A stretch of 33,242 bases of DNA from Clostridia bacterium (GTDB taxonomy: Bacteria > Bacillota > Clostridia > Oscillospirales > Acutalibacteraceae), in the NCBI GenBank assembly GCA_017430965.1, contig JAFRLX010000023.1, positions 1 to 33,242 on the forward strand, written 5' to 3'. Below the pieces are notes generated by a model that saw nothing but the letters and a program-made list of their open reading frames with translations, did no database searches and was not told the DNA's origin. Position numbers and translations under genes: made by a program. Positions 6,661 to 15,040 of this stretch are shown piece after piece. How positions within the stretch are numbered: position 1 is the first letter of the stretch; each line of letters begins with the position of its first letter.

Positions 6661-9438
6661 ATGGACTATAAAAGTACCTTAAATATGCTCAAGACCGATT
6701 TCCCGATGAGAGCGGGGCTCCCGCAGAGAGAACCCGACTTTCTTGAGCAGTGGTATGCAGAAGATATCTATGGCAAGATGATGGCAAAAAATGAGGGCAA
6801 GCCGCTCTTTGTACTGCATGACGGCCCGCCCTATGCCAACGGCGGCATTCACTTGGGCACCGCGATGAATAAAGTGCTCAAAGACTTTATTGTCAAATAT
6901 AAAAACATGACCGGCTTCAAGAGCCCCTATGTGCCCGGTTGGGATACCCACGGTTTGCCCACCGAGCTCAAGGCGCGCAAGAAGGCGGGCATCAGTGCGG
7001 ATTCTACCATTTCCGATGTGGAGCTGCGCAAGATTTGCCGCGACTACGCCTACCAATATATTGATGAGCAGCGCAACCAGTTTAAGCGCCTGGGGGTGTT
7101 AGGCGAGTGGGAGAACCCCTATATCACCTTAACGCCCGATTTTGAAGAGGAGCAGGTAAAAGTCTTTTCCGAAATGGCGCAAAAGGGCTATATCTATAAA
7201 GGCTTAAAGCCCGTATATTGGTGCTCCGATTGTAACACCGCGCTCGCTGAGGCGGAAATCGAGTATCAGGATGATGACTGTTACTCCATCTATGTGAAAT
7301 TCAATGTCAAAGATGATAAGGGCATTCTCAGTGCGCTGGGCGCCGATGTTGCCAAAACTTCCTTTGTGATTTGGACAACCACTACATGGACTTTACCGGG
7401 CAACTTGGCAATCTGTGTCGGTCCGCGCTTTAACTATGCGCTCATTCGCTGTGAAGATGAGTATTTCATCATGGCGCGCGAGCTGTGCGAAGCGGCGATG
7501 GCAGCTTATGAGAAAGAGTATGAAATCATTGCCGAAGTGCAGGGCAGTGAGCTTGAATATATCACCTGTCAGCACCCGTTCTTAGATAGAGAAAGCCTCG
7601 TCATTGTCGGCGAGCATGTCACATTGGAGAGCGGTACCGGCTGCGTACATACCGCGCCCGGCTTTGGTGTGGAAGACTTTGATGTTTGTAAGAATTACCC
7701 CGAAATCGGCATTGTTGTGCCGGTTAACGATAAAGGTATCTTAACAAGTGAAGCAGGGCAGTTTGCAGGGCTTACTACCGATGAGGCGAACAAGAAAATC
7801 GCCATGTACCTCGAAGAAAAAGGCAACCTGTTTGCGCTTAAGAAGATTGTCCACCAATACCCGCACTGCTGGCGCTGTAAAGAGCCTATCCTCTTTAGAG
7901 CTACCAGCCAGTGGTTCTGCTCGGTCGATGATTTTAAAGAGGATGCCTGCAAAGCGGCAGACAGCGTGACCTGGTACCCCGGTTGGGGTCTTGAGAGAAT
8001 CAAGAATATGATTCGCGAGAGAAAGGATTGGTGTATTTCCCGCCAGCGTAAATGGGGTGTGCCGATTCCCGTGTTCTACTGCGACAAGTGCGGTAAAGAG
8101 ATTATTGATAAAGACTTGATGGCAAAAGTAGCGAAAGTCTTCGGTAAAGAGGGTTCCGATGCCTGGTTTGCGCATGAAGCCGACTACTTTATGCCTGCCG
8201 ATTATAAGTGCCCGCACTGCGGCGCAGCGGAAGGCTTTTCGAAAGAGAAAGACATTATGGATGTCTGGTTTGACTCCGGTTCTTCGCACCGCGCCGTGTG
8301 CAAAAACAGAGACTACTTGAAGTGGCCGGCAGATGTCTATCTTGAGGGTGCCGACCAGTATAGAGGCTGGTTCCAATCCTCGATGCTGACAAGCGTTGCG
8401 ACCACCGGTCAAGCGCCGTACCGCGAAGTCATTACCCATGGTTGGGTGGTAGACGGTAACGGCAGACAGATGCATAAATCATTAGGCAACGGTATTGCTC
8501 CGAGCGAAGTAATTGATCAATACGGTGCCGATATTTTGAGATTGTGGGTGGCATCTTCCGACTACCATGCGGATGTCAGAATTTCCCCCGATATCTTAAA
8601 GCAGCTTTCCGAAATCTACAGAAAAATCAGAAACACATCCCGCTTCATTCTCGGCAATATCGGCGATTTTGACCCCAATACCGATATGGTAGAGGAAGCA
8701 GAGCTTGAAGAGATTGACAAGTGGGCACTGTGCGCACTTGATAAGCTGATTACTTCTGTCAGAGCCAGCTACGATAAATACGAATATCATACCATTTTCC
8801 ACGCTGTGCACAATTTCTGTGTGCTGGATATGTCTAACTTCTATTTGGATGTGCTTAAAGACAGACTCTATGTGGAAAAAGCAGATTCCAAGACCAGGCG
8901 CGCCGCGCAAACCACTATCTATAAGATTTTAGATGCGCTGTGCCTGCTAATCACCCCGATCTTATCCTTTTCGGCAGATGAAATTTGGAAGGCGATGCCT
9001 CATGAAGCTTCTCGCGATGCTTCAAGCCCGCTCTTTAATGATATTCCTGCTGCCAAGGGCAGTGATACGGCATTTGTGGAGAAGTGGGATCGCATCCACG
9101 CCATTCGTGACGATGTCAATAAAGCGCTTGAAGAAGCAAGAAATGCCAAAGTTATCGGCAAGAGCCTCGAAGCGAAAGTGGCGCTGTTTGCAAGCGGCGA
9201 GCTGTTAGCTTTCTTACAAGCCAACGCCGAGAACCTTCCGTCGGCCTGCATTGTTTCGCAGGTGGAAGTAGCCGAAGGCGAAGGTGCCTTTAAAGGCGAG
9301 ACCGAAGGCTTGAGCATTACGGTAATGAAAGCCGCCGGGCAAAAATGTGCGCGCTGCTGGAGCTACAGCGAAACTGTCGGCAGCAATGAGCAGCACCCCG
9401 AAATCTGCGAGAGATGTGCAAAAATCCTTGGAGTGTAA
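6661..9438 (+). CDS. ileS: Isoleucyl-tRNA synthetase
   Basis: IleRS charges tRNA-Ile and edits mischarged valine. The 925-residue length is normal for the bacterial type. The class I signature HIGH appears as PYANGGIHLGTA (about residues 57-68). The CP1 editing domain contains WTTTTWTLPGN and the GTGCVHTAPGFGVEDF segment. The KMSKS loop is the variant QMHKSLGNG, with Gln and His replacing the first Lys and Ser. The C-terminus has a zinc finger with CARCW and CERC cysteine pairs. No T-box leader precedes it. Its stop is followed after 6 bp by lspA, forming an ileS-lspA-rluD operon as in Bacillus. Confidence 0.97.
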   Translation: MDYKSTLNMLKTDFPMRAGLPQREPDFLEQWYAEDIYGKMMAKNEGKPLFVLHDGPPYANGGIHLGTAMNKVLKDFIVKYKNMTGFKSPYVPGWDTHGLPTELKARKKAGISADSTISDVELRKICRDYAYQYIDEQRNQFKRLGVLGEWENPYITLTPDFEEEQVKVFSEMAQKGYIYKGLKPVYWCSDCNTALAEAEIEYQDDDCYSIYVKFNVKDDKGILSALGADVAKTSFVIWTTTTWTLPGNLAICVGPRFNYALIRCEDEYFIMARELCEAAMAAYEKEYEIIAEVQGSELEYITCQHPFLDRESLVIVGEHVTLESGTGCVHTAPGFGVEDFDVCKNYPEIGIVVPVNDKGILTSEAGQFAGLTTDEANKKIAMYLEEKGNLFALKKIVHQYPHCWRCKEPILFRATSQWFCSVDDFKEDACKAADSVTWYPGWGLERIKNMIRERKDWCISRQRKWGVPIPVFYCDKCGKEIIDKDLMAKVAKVFGKEGSDAWFAHEADYFMPADYKCPHCGAAEGFSKEKDIMDVWFDSGSSHRAVCKNRDYLKWPADVYLEGADQYRGWFQSSMLTSVATTGQAPYREVITHGWVVDGNGRQMHKSLGNGIAPSEVIDQYGADILRLWVASSDYHADVRISPDILKQLSEIYRKIRNTSRFILGNIGDFDPNTDMVEEAELEEIDKWALCALDKLITSVRASYDKYEYHTIFHAVHNFCVLDMSNFYLDVLKDRLYVEKADSKTRRAAQTTIYKILDALCLLITPILSFSADEIWKAMPHEASRDASSPLFNDIPAAKGSDTAFVEKWDRIHAIRDDVNKALEEARNAKVIGKSLEAKVALFASGELLAFLQANAENLPSACIVSQVEVAEGEGAFKGETEGLSITVMKAAGQKCARCWSYSETVGSNEQHPEICERCAKILGV

Positions 9439-9444
9439 GTTAGC

Positions 9445-9972
9445 ATGACCATTGTTTATTTCGTTATCATATTTTTACTTGTTGCCATTGACCAGGTTAT
9501 TAAATATGCCGTGGTCACTTGGTTGCGCCCGCAGGAGTTTGTGGAGATTATTCCCGGCTTTATTCGTTTTCGCTATGTAGAAAACGACGGCGCGGCGTTT
9601 TCCATGTTGCAAAATGCGCGGTGGTTCTTTGTAATTTTAACCTCCGTGTTGGTCATTATCGGCTTTGTAGCGCTGGCAAGTAAGAATATGAAGTACCGCT
9701 ACCCGACTTTACATAGTCCGTTTATTAAAACAGCAATTATTCTCATTTGCGGCGGTGGTATCGGCAATTTAATTGACCGCTTGTGGCGCGGCTATGTGAT
9801 TGATTTTATCGAACCGACTTTTGTCAACTTCGCCGTGTTTAATTTTGCCGATATTTTGGTCACTTGCGGCGCGGCAATCCTCATTATATACCTGGTTGCC
9901 GATGTGATCTTTGATTTTACGCAAAAGAGGCGCGAAATCAGAGATTATAAGAAAAGAAGAAAACACAGATGA
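9445..9972 (+). CDS. lspA: Prolipoprotein signal peptidase (signal peptidase II)
   Basis: LspA is a membrane aspartyl protease that removes lipoprotein signal peptides after diacylglyceryl modification. The 175-residue protein has four hydrophobic segments (about residues 1-22, 58-78, 90-110 and 125-155). Conserved blocks are YVENDGAAFS, GGGIGNLIDRLWRGYVIDF and FNFADILVTCG; the Asp in YVIDF and the Asp in NFADI are the expected catalytic pair. The positive, Arg/Lys-rich C-terminus faces the cytoplasm. It starts just after ileS, and its TGA overlaps the rluD ATG (ATGA). Confidence 0.95.
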   Translation: MTIVYFVIIFLLVAIDQVIKYAVVTWLRPQEFVEIIPGFIRFRYVENDGAAFSMLQNARWFFVILTSVLVIIGFVALASKNMKYRYPTLHSPFIKTAIILICGGGIGNLIDRLWRGYVIDFIEPTFVNFAVFNFADILVTCGAAILIIYLVADVIFDFTQKRREIRDYKKRRKHR

Positions 9973-10889
9973 GTAAAACTTTTTTGTTTACCGCCGATGA
10001 GGCGCGCGCCGGTTTTCGGCTCGATGTGGTGGTTTCTTCCTACTTTTCGGATGTCACGCGCTCGCGTGCGCAGCAGCTGATTGCGCAGGGCGATGTGAGC
10101 GTTAACGGGAAAGAGCAGTCCAAAAACTATAAGGTCAAGGCAGGGGACAGGCTCAGTATCCATACCCCGCAGCCAAAACCCATAGAAACCGAGCCCGAAG
10201 ACATAGCGCTGGATATTCGCTATGAGGATGAGGATTTACTTGTCGTCAATAAGCCCAAGGGTATGGTAGTGCACCCGGCAGCCGGTCACGAAAACGGCAC
10301 ACTGGTCAATGCGCTGCTGCACCACTGCGGCAAATCCCTTTCGGGTATCAACGGCGAACTGCGCCCCGGTATTGTGCACCGCATCGATAAAGACACCAGC
10401 GGGCTGCTGGTGGTCGCAAAGAGCGACTTTGCCCACCAATCGCTTGCCAGGCAAATCAAAGCCCACACTTTCACCAGAGAGTATGAGGCAGTGGTCTACG
10501 GTAACCTTAAAACCAATGAGGGAACAGTAGAAGCCCCGATCGGCAGGCACCCGACCCACCGCAAGAAGATGGCGGTCACCGAAAAGCATGCGCGCCATGC
10601 CGTGACACACTATGAGGTGGTGGAGCGCTACGAAGGCTTTACCCATGTCAGGCTGCGGCTGGAAACAGGCAGAACGCACCAAATCCGTGTGCATATGGCG
10701 CATATCGGGCACCCGGTAGCGGGCGACCCGCTTTATGGCCCGAAAAAGGTAATTACCTTTCTAAACGGGCAGTGCCTGCATGCAAGGCTTTTAGGCTTTG
10801 ACCATCCGCGCTCGGGCAGGTATGTGGAAGTCGACAGCGAACTGCCGGAATACTTTGTCACATTTTTAAATAAGCTCAAAAAATTATAG
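9969..10889 (+). CDS. rluD: RluA/RluD-family 23S rRNA pseudouridine synthase
   Basis: The protein isomerises uridines, most likely in 23S rRNA helix 69. Its 306 residues contain an N-terminal S4 RNA-binding domain (about 14-75, RLDVVVSSYF and VTRSRAQQLIAQGDVSVNG) and the pseudouridine synthase domain. The catalytic Asp is D140 in GIVHRIDKDTSGLLVVAK. GRTHQIRVHMAHIGHPVAGD is the third family motif. The 4-bp overlap with lspA matches the lspA-ylyB arrangement of Bacilli. The exact target uridine cannot be told from the sequence, so an rluD-like assignment (B. subtilis ylyB) is safer than a specific position. Confidence 0.92.
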   Translation: MSKTFLFTADEARAGFRLDVVVSSYFSDVTRSRAQQLIAQGDVSVNGKEQSKNYKVKAGDRLSIHTPQPKPIETEPEDIALDIRYEDEDLLVVNKPKGMVVHPAAGHENGTLVNALLHHCGKSLSGINGELRPGIVHRIDKDTSGLLVVAKSDFAHQSLARQIKAHTFTREYEAVVYGNLKTNEGTVEAPIGRHPTHRKKMAVTEKHARHAVTHYEVVERYEGFTHVRLRLETGRTHQIRVHMAHIGHPVAGDPLYGPKKVITFLNGQCLHARLLGFDHPRSGRYVEVDSELPEYFVTFLNKLKKL

Positions 10890-10942
10890 TTTTGTAATTT
10901 TAACAATATATTTTGTTTGGTTTCATCACTTAGGAGGCGTTT

Positions 10943-11782
10943 ATGGAAAAATCAATACTCAAGGAATTGGAAAAAAAGGCATGTAAGGTGCGCCTTCATA
11001 TTATTGAAGGTACCTTCAATGCAGGTTGCGGCCATCCCGGCGGCTCTTTGTCGGCGGCAGATGTCATTACCTACTTGTATTTTAATGAAATGCGCGTTTT
11101 TCCTTCCAACGAAAAGAGCGAAAACATAGACCGCTTTGTGCTCTCTAAGGGGCACGCAGCACCGGCGCTTTACGGCGCTTTGGCGCTCAAGGGCTTTATT
11201 TCCGAAGAGGAAATTAAGAGCCTGAGAAAGGTCGGTTCTGTCTTGCAGGGGCACCCGAACCTCAACACCCCCGGTGTGGATATGTCCACCGGTTCTCTCG
11301 GTCAGGGTGTATCGGCAGCAGTCGGTATGGCGCTTGCCGGTAAGTTAGATAAAAAGGATTACCGCGTATATACATTGCTTGGCGACGGCGAGATTGAAGA
11401 AGGCGAAGTGTGGGAAGCGGCGATGTTTGCTTCCGCCAAAAAGCTGGACAACCTCGTGGTGATTGTCGACAACAACAACCTGCAGATTGACGGTACGGTC
11501 GAAGAAGTAAACTCTCCTTACCCGATTGATGAAAAGTTTGAAGCTTTCGGCTTTGAAGTCATTAATATTGACGGTCACGATTTTGAGCAGATGGAAGCGG
11601 CATTTGCCAAGGCGCGCGAAGTCAAGGGCAAACCCACTGCCATTGTGATGAAAACGATTAAAGGCAAGGGCGTTTCCTTTATGGAAGATGTGTGCTCTTG
11701 GCACGGTAGAGCGCCCGGTGCGGAAGAATATATCACGGCGATTGGCGAGTTAAGACTTTGCCTGGCAGAATTGGAGGCGTAA
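10943..11782 (+). CDS. Transketolase, N-terminal (TPP-binding) subunit
   Basis: This is the first half of a split transketolase of the non-oxidative pentose phosphate pathway. The 279-residue protein has GHPGGSLSAADV, SKGHAAPALYGAL, GSLGQGVSAAVGMA and the thiamine diphosphate/Mg motif GDGEIEEGEVWEAA...NN (about residues 149-180), ending with WHGRAP. TAGGAGG lies 5 nt before the ATG. Split transketolases encoded by adjacent genes are common in Clostridia and archaea. The C-terminal half follows 3 bp downstream, so the two products should form the active enzyme. Confidence 0.93.
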   Translation: MEKSILKELEKKACKVRLHIIEGTFNAGCGHPGGSLSAADVITYLYFNEMRVFPSNEKSENIDRFVLSKGHAAPALYGALALKGFISEEEIKSLRKVGSVLQGHPNLNTPGVDMSTGSLGQGVSAAVGMALAGKLDKKDYRVYTLLGDGEIEEGEVWEAAMFASAKKLDNLVVIVDNNNLQIDGTVEEVNSPYPIDEKFEAFGFEVINIDGHDFEQMEAAFAKAREVKGKPTAIVMKTIKGKGVSFMEDVCSWHGRAPGAEEYITAIGELRLCLAELEA

Positions 11783-11785
11783 GCG

Positions 11786-12733
11786 ATGGAAGAGAAGAAA
11801 GTAGTCAAGAAAGCAACCAGAGAAGGCTATGCGGCAGCACTCGAAGAATTAGCCGAACGCCCCGATATCATCGTGATGGATGCCGACCTCGGTGCGGCAA
11901 CCAAATCCATGACCTATAAAAAAGTGGCACCCGAGCGCTTTTTCGATGCCGGTATTGCCGAAGCGAATATGATGGGTGTGGCAGCAGGCCTTGCCACCTG
12001 CGGCAAAACCGTTTTGGTGTCTTCCTTTGCGATGTTCGCAACAGGCAGAGCGTTTGAGCAAATCCGCAACAGTATTGCTTACCCGCAGCTTAATGTTAAA
12101 ATCTGTGCTTCTCACGCGGGCATTTCCGTTGGTGAAGACGGCGCCAGCCACCAGTGTAATGAAGATATTGCGTTGATGCGCTCTATCCCGAATATGGTAG
12201 TCATTAACCCCGCCGATGTAATCGAAGCCAAGGCGGCAGTGCTCGAAGCCGTGCGCCATCAAGGCCCGGTGTATGTGCGCTTCGGCAGGCTCGCTATTCC
12301 GCAGATTTTTAATGAAAACTATACCTTTAGAATCGGCAAAGGGCAAGTGCTTGCCGATGGTGATGATGTCACCATTATCGCGACCGGTTTAATGGTCAAC
12401 GAATCGCTGATGGCAAAAGATTTGCTTGCCAAGCAGGGCATTACCGCCCGCGTTGTCAATATGGCAACCATTAAGCCGATTGATAAGGCAATTATCATCG
12501 AGAGCGCCAAAAAAACCGGCTGCATCGTGACCGCAGAAGAGCATTCCGTCATCGGCGGTCTCGGCTCCGCGGTGGCAGAGGTGCTCAGCGAAGAGTGCCC
12601 CACACCGCTTGTCAGAGTGGGTGTGAACGATACTTTCGGTGAATCCGGTCCCGCTTGGGAACTGCTCAAGAAATACGGGCTTTCTGCCGAAAATATTGCC
12701 AAAAACGCGGCAATTGCCATTGCAAAGAAATAA
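11786..12733 (+). CDS. Transketolase, C-terminal (pyrimidine-binding) subunit
   Basis: A 315-residue partner of the preceding gene, with the Transket_pyr domain (about residues 9-170) and the transketolase C domain (about 190-310). Typical blocks are FFDAGIAEANMMGVAAGLA, which contains the conserved Glu that activates the TPP aminopyrimidine, FAMFATGRAFEQIRN, and the SHAGISVGEDGASHQ loop. The ribosome binding site TTGGAGG overlaps the end of the upstream coding region, so expression is coupled. Similar pairs can encode other TPP enzymes, but the fit to split transketolase is good. Confidence 0.92.
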   Translation: MEEKKVVKKATREGYAAALEELAERPDIIVMDADLGAATKSMTYKKVAPERFFDAGIAEANMMGVAAGLATCGKTVLVSSFAMFATGRAFEQIRNSIAYPQLNVKICASHAGISVGEDGASHQCNEDIALMRSIPNMVVINPADVIEAKAAVLEAVRHQGPVYVRFGRLAIPQIFNENYTFRIGKGQVLADGDDVTIIATGLMVNESLMAKDLLAKQGITARVVNMATIKPIDKAIIIESAKKTGCIVTAEEHSVIGGLGSAVAEVLSEECPTPLVRVGVNDTFGESGPAWELLKKYGLSAENIAKNAAIAIAKK

Positions 12734-12735
12734 GT

Positions 12736-13095
12736 ATGAAATCATATTCCAAACAAATCAAAATATTGGCGGCGATAGGCATTGCGCTTGTCGCTGCCGT
12801 GTTTCTTGTAGCGGCGTTCAGCCCGCTGAAAAATCAGGCAACTTTTCAAAGCACCGCCGTGGCTGAGACTGCGCAGGCAGAAACAGAGGCACCTTTCCCG
12901 GTCAACATCAATACCGCAAGCGAAGCGCGCCTGCAAACTGTACCGCAAATCGGTGAGAAAACCGCCAAAGCGATTGTGGAGTACCGCGCGCAACACGGCA
13001 ATTTCACCACAGTTGATGACCTGCTCAATGTCAGCGGCATCGGCGAAAAAACACTTGAAAGTATAAAGGAGTATATCTGTGTTGATGAAAAGTGA
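12736..13095 (+). CDS. ComEA-like helix-hairpin-helix protein
   Basis: A 119-residue protein starting 2 bp after the transketolase stop; I prefer ATG 12736 to the in-frame ATG at 12655 inside the upstream gene. Residues 8-27 form a hydrophobic signal anchor. After a short A/T/E-rich linker, residues about 55-115 form the tandem helix-hairpin-helix DNA-binding domain (VNINTASEARLQTVPQIGEKT, then LLNVSGIGEKTLESIKEY). This matches the DNA-binding part of ComEA, which receives double-stranded DNA during competence, but the SLBB domain usual in B. subtilis ComEA is missing. No comEC or comEB is adjacent. Confidence 0.8.
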   Translation: MKSYSKQIKILAAIGIALVAAVFLVAAFSPLKNQATFQSTAVAETAQAETEAPFPVNINTASEARLQTVPQIGEKTAKAIVEYRAQHGNFTTVDDLLNVSGIGEKTLESIKEYICVDEK

Positions 13096-14050
13096 ATTTA
13101 ATTGGGCGTATATCGGGTGCGGCAGTATTGCCAAAAAAACTGCTGCAGAGATTGTGCGCGGTCCGCACAGAATCATCAGTGTCTATAGCAGAAATTTTGA
13201 AAAGGCAAACAAATTCGCCGCTGCATACGGCGCGACTGCCTATGCCTCTTTTGAGCAGGCGGTGGCGCGCGATGAGGTTGATGGGGTATATATCGCCACA
13301 CCGCACACTTCCCACGCGGAATATGCACTTAAGGCGCTGCAGTGCGGGAAACCTGTTTTGTGCGAAAAGCCGGTCGGTGTTTGTGTGAAAGATGTGCAAA
13401 GTGTGCGAAGCGCGGCGCAGGAAAATACGCTCTATTTTGCGGAGGCGATGTGGACTTGGTTCTGCGACCCGGCGCGCAAAGTCAAAGAGTGGATTGATGC
13501 CGGCGAAATCGGTGAAGTCAAGCGCATAGAAATCTTTCATGCGTTTCCCGGTCTGTTAAAAGCCAAGACCGACCGTGTCCTAAACCCCGATACAGCAGGG
13601 GGAGCCCTGCTCGATATCGGTATTTACCCGATTACTTACTGCTATAATCTGTTAGGCTATCCCGAAAAAATTCACTGCGAAGGCACACTGAAAAACGGCA
13701 TTGATATCGGCGAAACGATTACCTTGACTTATGCGCATACCGAGTGCAAATTGCAAACCGCTTTTTCGGTGCTCAAAGAGAGCTGTGTGATTGAGGGGAG
13801 CGAAGGCAGCATTGAACTCGGCTTTTTTCATATGGCAAACAAGGCAGTGCTCAAAAAAGGCGGTAAAAAGCAGGTATTTAAAGCAAAAACCGACTATTTA
13901 AGCGAGTTTACAAGAGCCGCGCAGGAAATCCGAGCCGGTAAAAAAGAGTCGGATTACGTGCCCTTGCAGAGCACAGAAGACTGCATGAAAATTATGGATG
14001 AATGCCGCAAACAAATGGGGCTGATTTATCCTTTTGAAAAACAACAGTAA
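13079..14050 (+). CDS. Gfo/Idh/MocA-family NAD(P)-dependent oxidoreductase
   Basis: A 323-residue protein with an N-terminal Rossmann fold (AYIGCGSIAKKTAAEI, residues about 10-25) and the family signature CEKPVGV at about residue 97. The C-terminal alpha/beta domain contains GGALLDIGIYPITYCYNLLG, where the active-site Asp/Tyr cluster lies. Members oxidise or reduce sugars and related alcohols such as trans-dihydrodiol or glucose-fructose substrates; the substrate cannot be deduced here. The GTG start at 13079 is preferred because AAAGGAG lies exactly 7 nt upstream; an in-frame ATG exists at 13085. It overlaps the ComEA-like gene by 17 bp. Confidence 0.88.
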   Translation: MLMKSEFNWAYIGCGSIAKKTAAEIVRGPHRIISVYSRNFEKANKFAAAYGATAYASFEQAVARDEVDGVYIATPHTSHAEYALKALQCGKPVLCEKPVGVCVKDVQSVRSAAQENTLYFAEAMWTWFCDPARKVKEWIDAGEIGEVKRIEIFHAFPGLLKAKTDRVLNPDTAGGALLDIGIYPITYCYNLLGYPEKIHCEGTLKNGIDIGETITLTYAHTECKLQTAFSVLKESCVIEGSEGSIELGFFHMANKAVLKKGGKKQVFKAKTDYLSEFTRAAQEIRAGKKESDYVPLQSTEDCMKIMDECRKQMGLIYPFEKQQ

Positions 14051-14067
14051 ATCACAAAAAGTCGAAA

Positions 14068-14125
14068 TCATCCCGAGTATGTAAAAATGTTTACCATTTG
14101 ACAGCCTGTCTTAGCTGACGGTCTA
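14068..14125 (-). pseudogene. Possible decayed third SASP C-terminus
   Basis: On the minus strand one frame reads CQMVNIFTYSG followed by a stop, resembling the GGQMVKNMIAKYPG end of the intact ssp2 3' half. On the plus strand the run ACCATTTGAC, followed by GCCTGTCT, repeats pieces of the ssp genes with internal deletions. The match is short and gapped, so this is a tentative call. If real, the locus was once a tandem array of at least three SASP genes. Confidence 0.3.
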
Positions 14126-14165
14126 GAAGTAAAAGAAATTAGTAAAAAACAAACTGCCGAGCGCT

Positions 14166-14442
14166 GCCCGACTATTGCGAAAGATAACAAGGTTCAAATT
14201 GCCTGACTTCATTCACCTTGACAATTCTAAAATGCACTAATACATAAAGTATCAGCACATTTGATAATTGCCAATCTAAGTAAATTCAGACAATTTGAAC
14301 TGCGCGCACATCATTTTTAAGATTTTTGTGCAAGAACAAGGCACAAACCCCTCGGCAATGCTGACGCATGCTGAGGGGTTTTAACGCTGTTATTGTGCAA
14401 AAAGATAATAATGAGGCTTATTATCTTTCATAATAGTCGGGC
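14166..14442. mobile_element. Palindromic element 1 (277 bp), inside the ssp1 terminator
   Basis: The two ends are near-perfect inverted repeats: GCCCGACTATTGCGAAAGAT at 14166-14185, and the complement of the right end reads GCCCGACTATTATGAAAGAT. Inside, GTTCAAATTG pairs with CAATTTGAAC, and a strong stem-loop AACCCCTC...GAGGGGTT is followed by TTTTAACGC. It splits what would be the ssp1 terminator: AAACTGCCGAG lies at 14151-14161 and CTCGGCAGTTT at 14446-14456, matching the intact terminator at 15176-15203. There is no ORF and no obvious target-site duplication. Confidence 0.75.
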
Positions 14443-14513
14443 TTACTCGGCAGTTTTTCTTTTAGAAATTTACATTATTTGCTGGAACCTGTATACTTCG
14501 CGATCATGTTCAT

Positions 14514-14788
14514 AAGCATAACGCTTGCATATGAACTCGCTTAAAATTTGCCATTGAAGCGCCTTTTGATGTTTTCAATCTTGCTTGGCGTTAGCCAAGT
14601 TGCGATTTCAAAGCATAAAAATTCATCTTCACTATCTAAATTTTAAGTGCGAAGCAGTTTCTATTTAGTTGATTTGTTCTCCAACAAGGAAAAAACGCAG
14701 TAATACTTCTTGCATTGCGAGTATTTTTAACGCAGTGGGAGGGCAAAGCAACAAATAGAAACCGAGTTTATATGCAAGCGTTATGCTT
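14514..14788. mobile_element. Palindromic element 2 (275 bp), inside ssp1 coding sequence
   Basis: Terminal inverted repeats are 26 bp with one clear mismatch: AAGCATAACGCTTGCAT at 14514-14530 and the same sequence as the complement of 14772-14788. TTCAT flanks both sides (14509-14513 and 14789-14793), which may be a 5-bp target-site duplication. Internal inverted repeats include CTTAAAATTT/AAATTTTAAG and GTTTCTATTT/AAATAGAAAC. Near the right side a stem (AATACT/AGTATT) is followed by TTTTAACGC, as in elements 1 and 3. It has no ORF of note. Confidence 0.78.
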
Positions 14789-14850
14789 TTCATTTGACCA
14801 CCAATAGAACCGGCCTGTCTCGAAGTGAGGTCACCGTTGTAACCATTCCA

Positions 14851-15040
14851 GGGGCAAAGGAGTTGCGCCTTAGCAGCCTCAACATCCGAGAAAAAAGAGA
14901 GGTCGTAGTTTTGGTTAGGCTATTTTGCGCTAAGATAAGGCAAAACGGTGAAGCAATGCTGCCGCATTGCAAAGCGTTTTAACGCAATATTAGGGGAAAA
15001 GAGACAACCAAAACCTGTTAAGGCTCGGCTCTTTTGCCCC
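14851..15040. mobile_element. Palindromic element 3 (190 bp), inside ssp1 coding sequence
   Basis: The ends are imperfect inverted repeats (GGGGCAAAGGAG at the left; the complement of the right end reads GGGGCAAAAGAG). GTTTTGGTT pairs with AACCAAAAC further in. The tip is GCAATGC-TGCC-GCATTGC, followed by CGTTTTAACGC. Six flanking bases (CCA left, GGG right) replace exactly the six bases CTTAAG of the paralogue, so precise removal leaves the ssp frame open. A 62-codon frame spans part of it on the plus strand, but it has no support as a gene. Confidence 0.75.

Noticed and set aside
12655..13095. Longer ComEA-like protein starting at 12655
   Set aside because: The extra 27 residues lie inside the transketolase gene and would put the signal anchor mid-protein; ATG 12736 fits better.
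14509..14793. TTCAT as a certain target-site duplication of element 2
   Set aside because: Elements 1 and 3 show none, and the paralogue can be aligned equally well assuming insertion without duplication.
14794..14982. Plus-strand 62-codon ORF MTTNRTGLSR...
   Set aside because: It is the antisense of the middle ssp1 piece running into palindromic element 3; no family resemblance.
14166..15040. Group I or group II introns in ssp1
   Set aside because: The ends lack GUGYG/AY, no domain V or group I core sequence is recognisable, and the shared core lies in the antisense orientation relative to ssp1; kept only as a general excision hypothesis.
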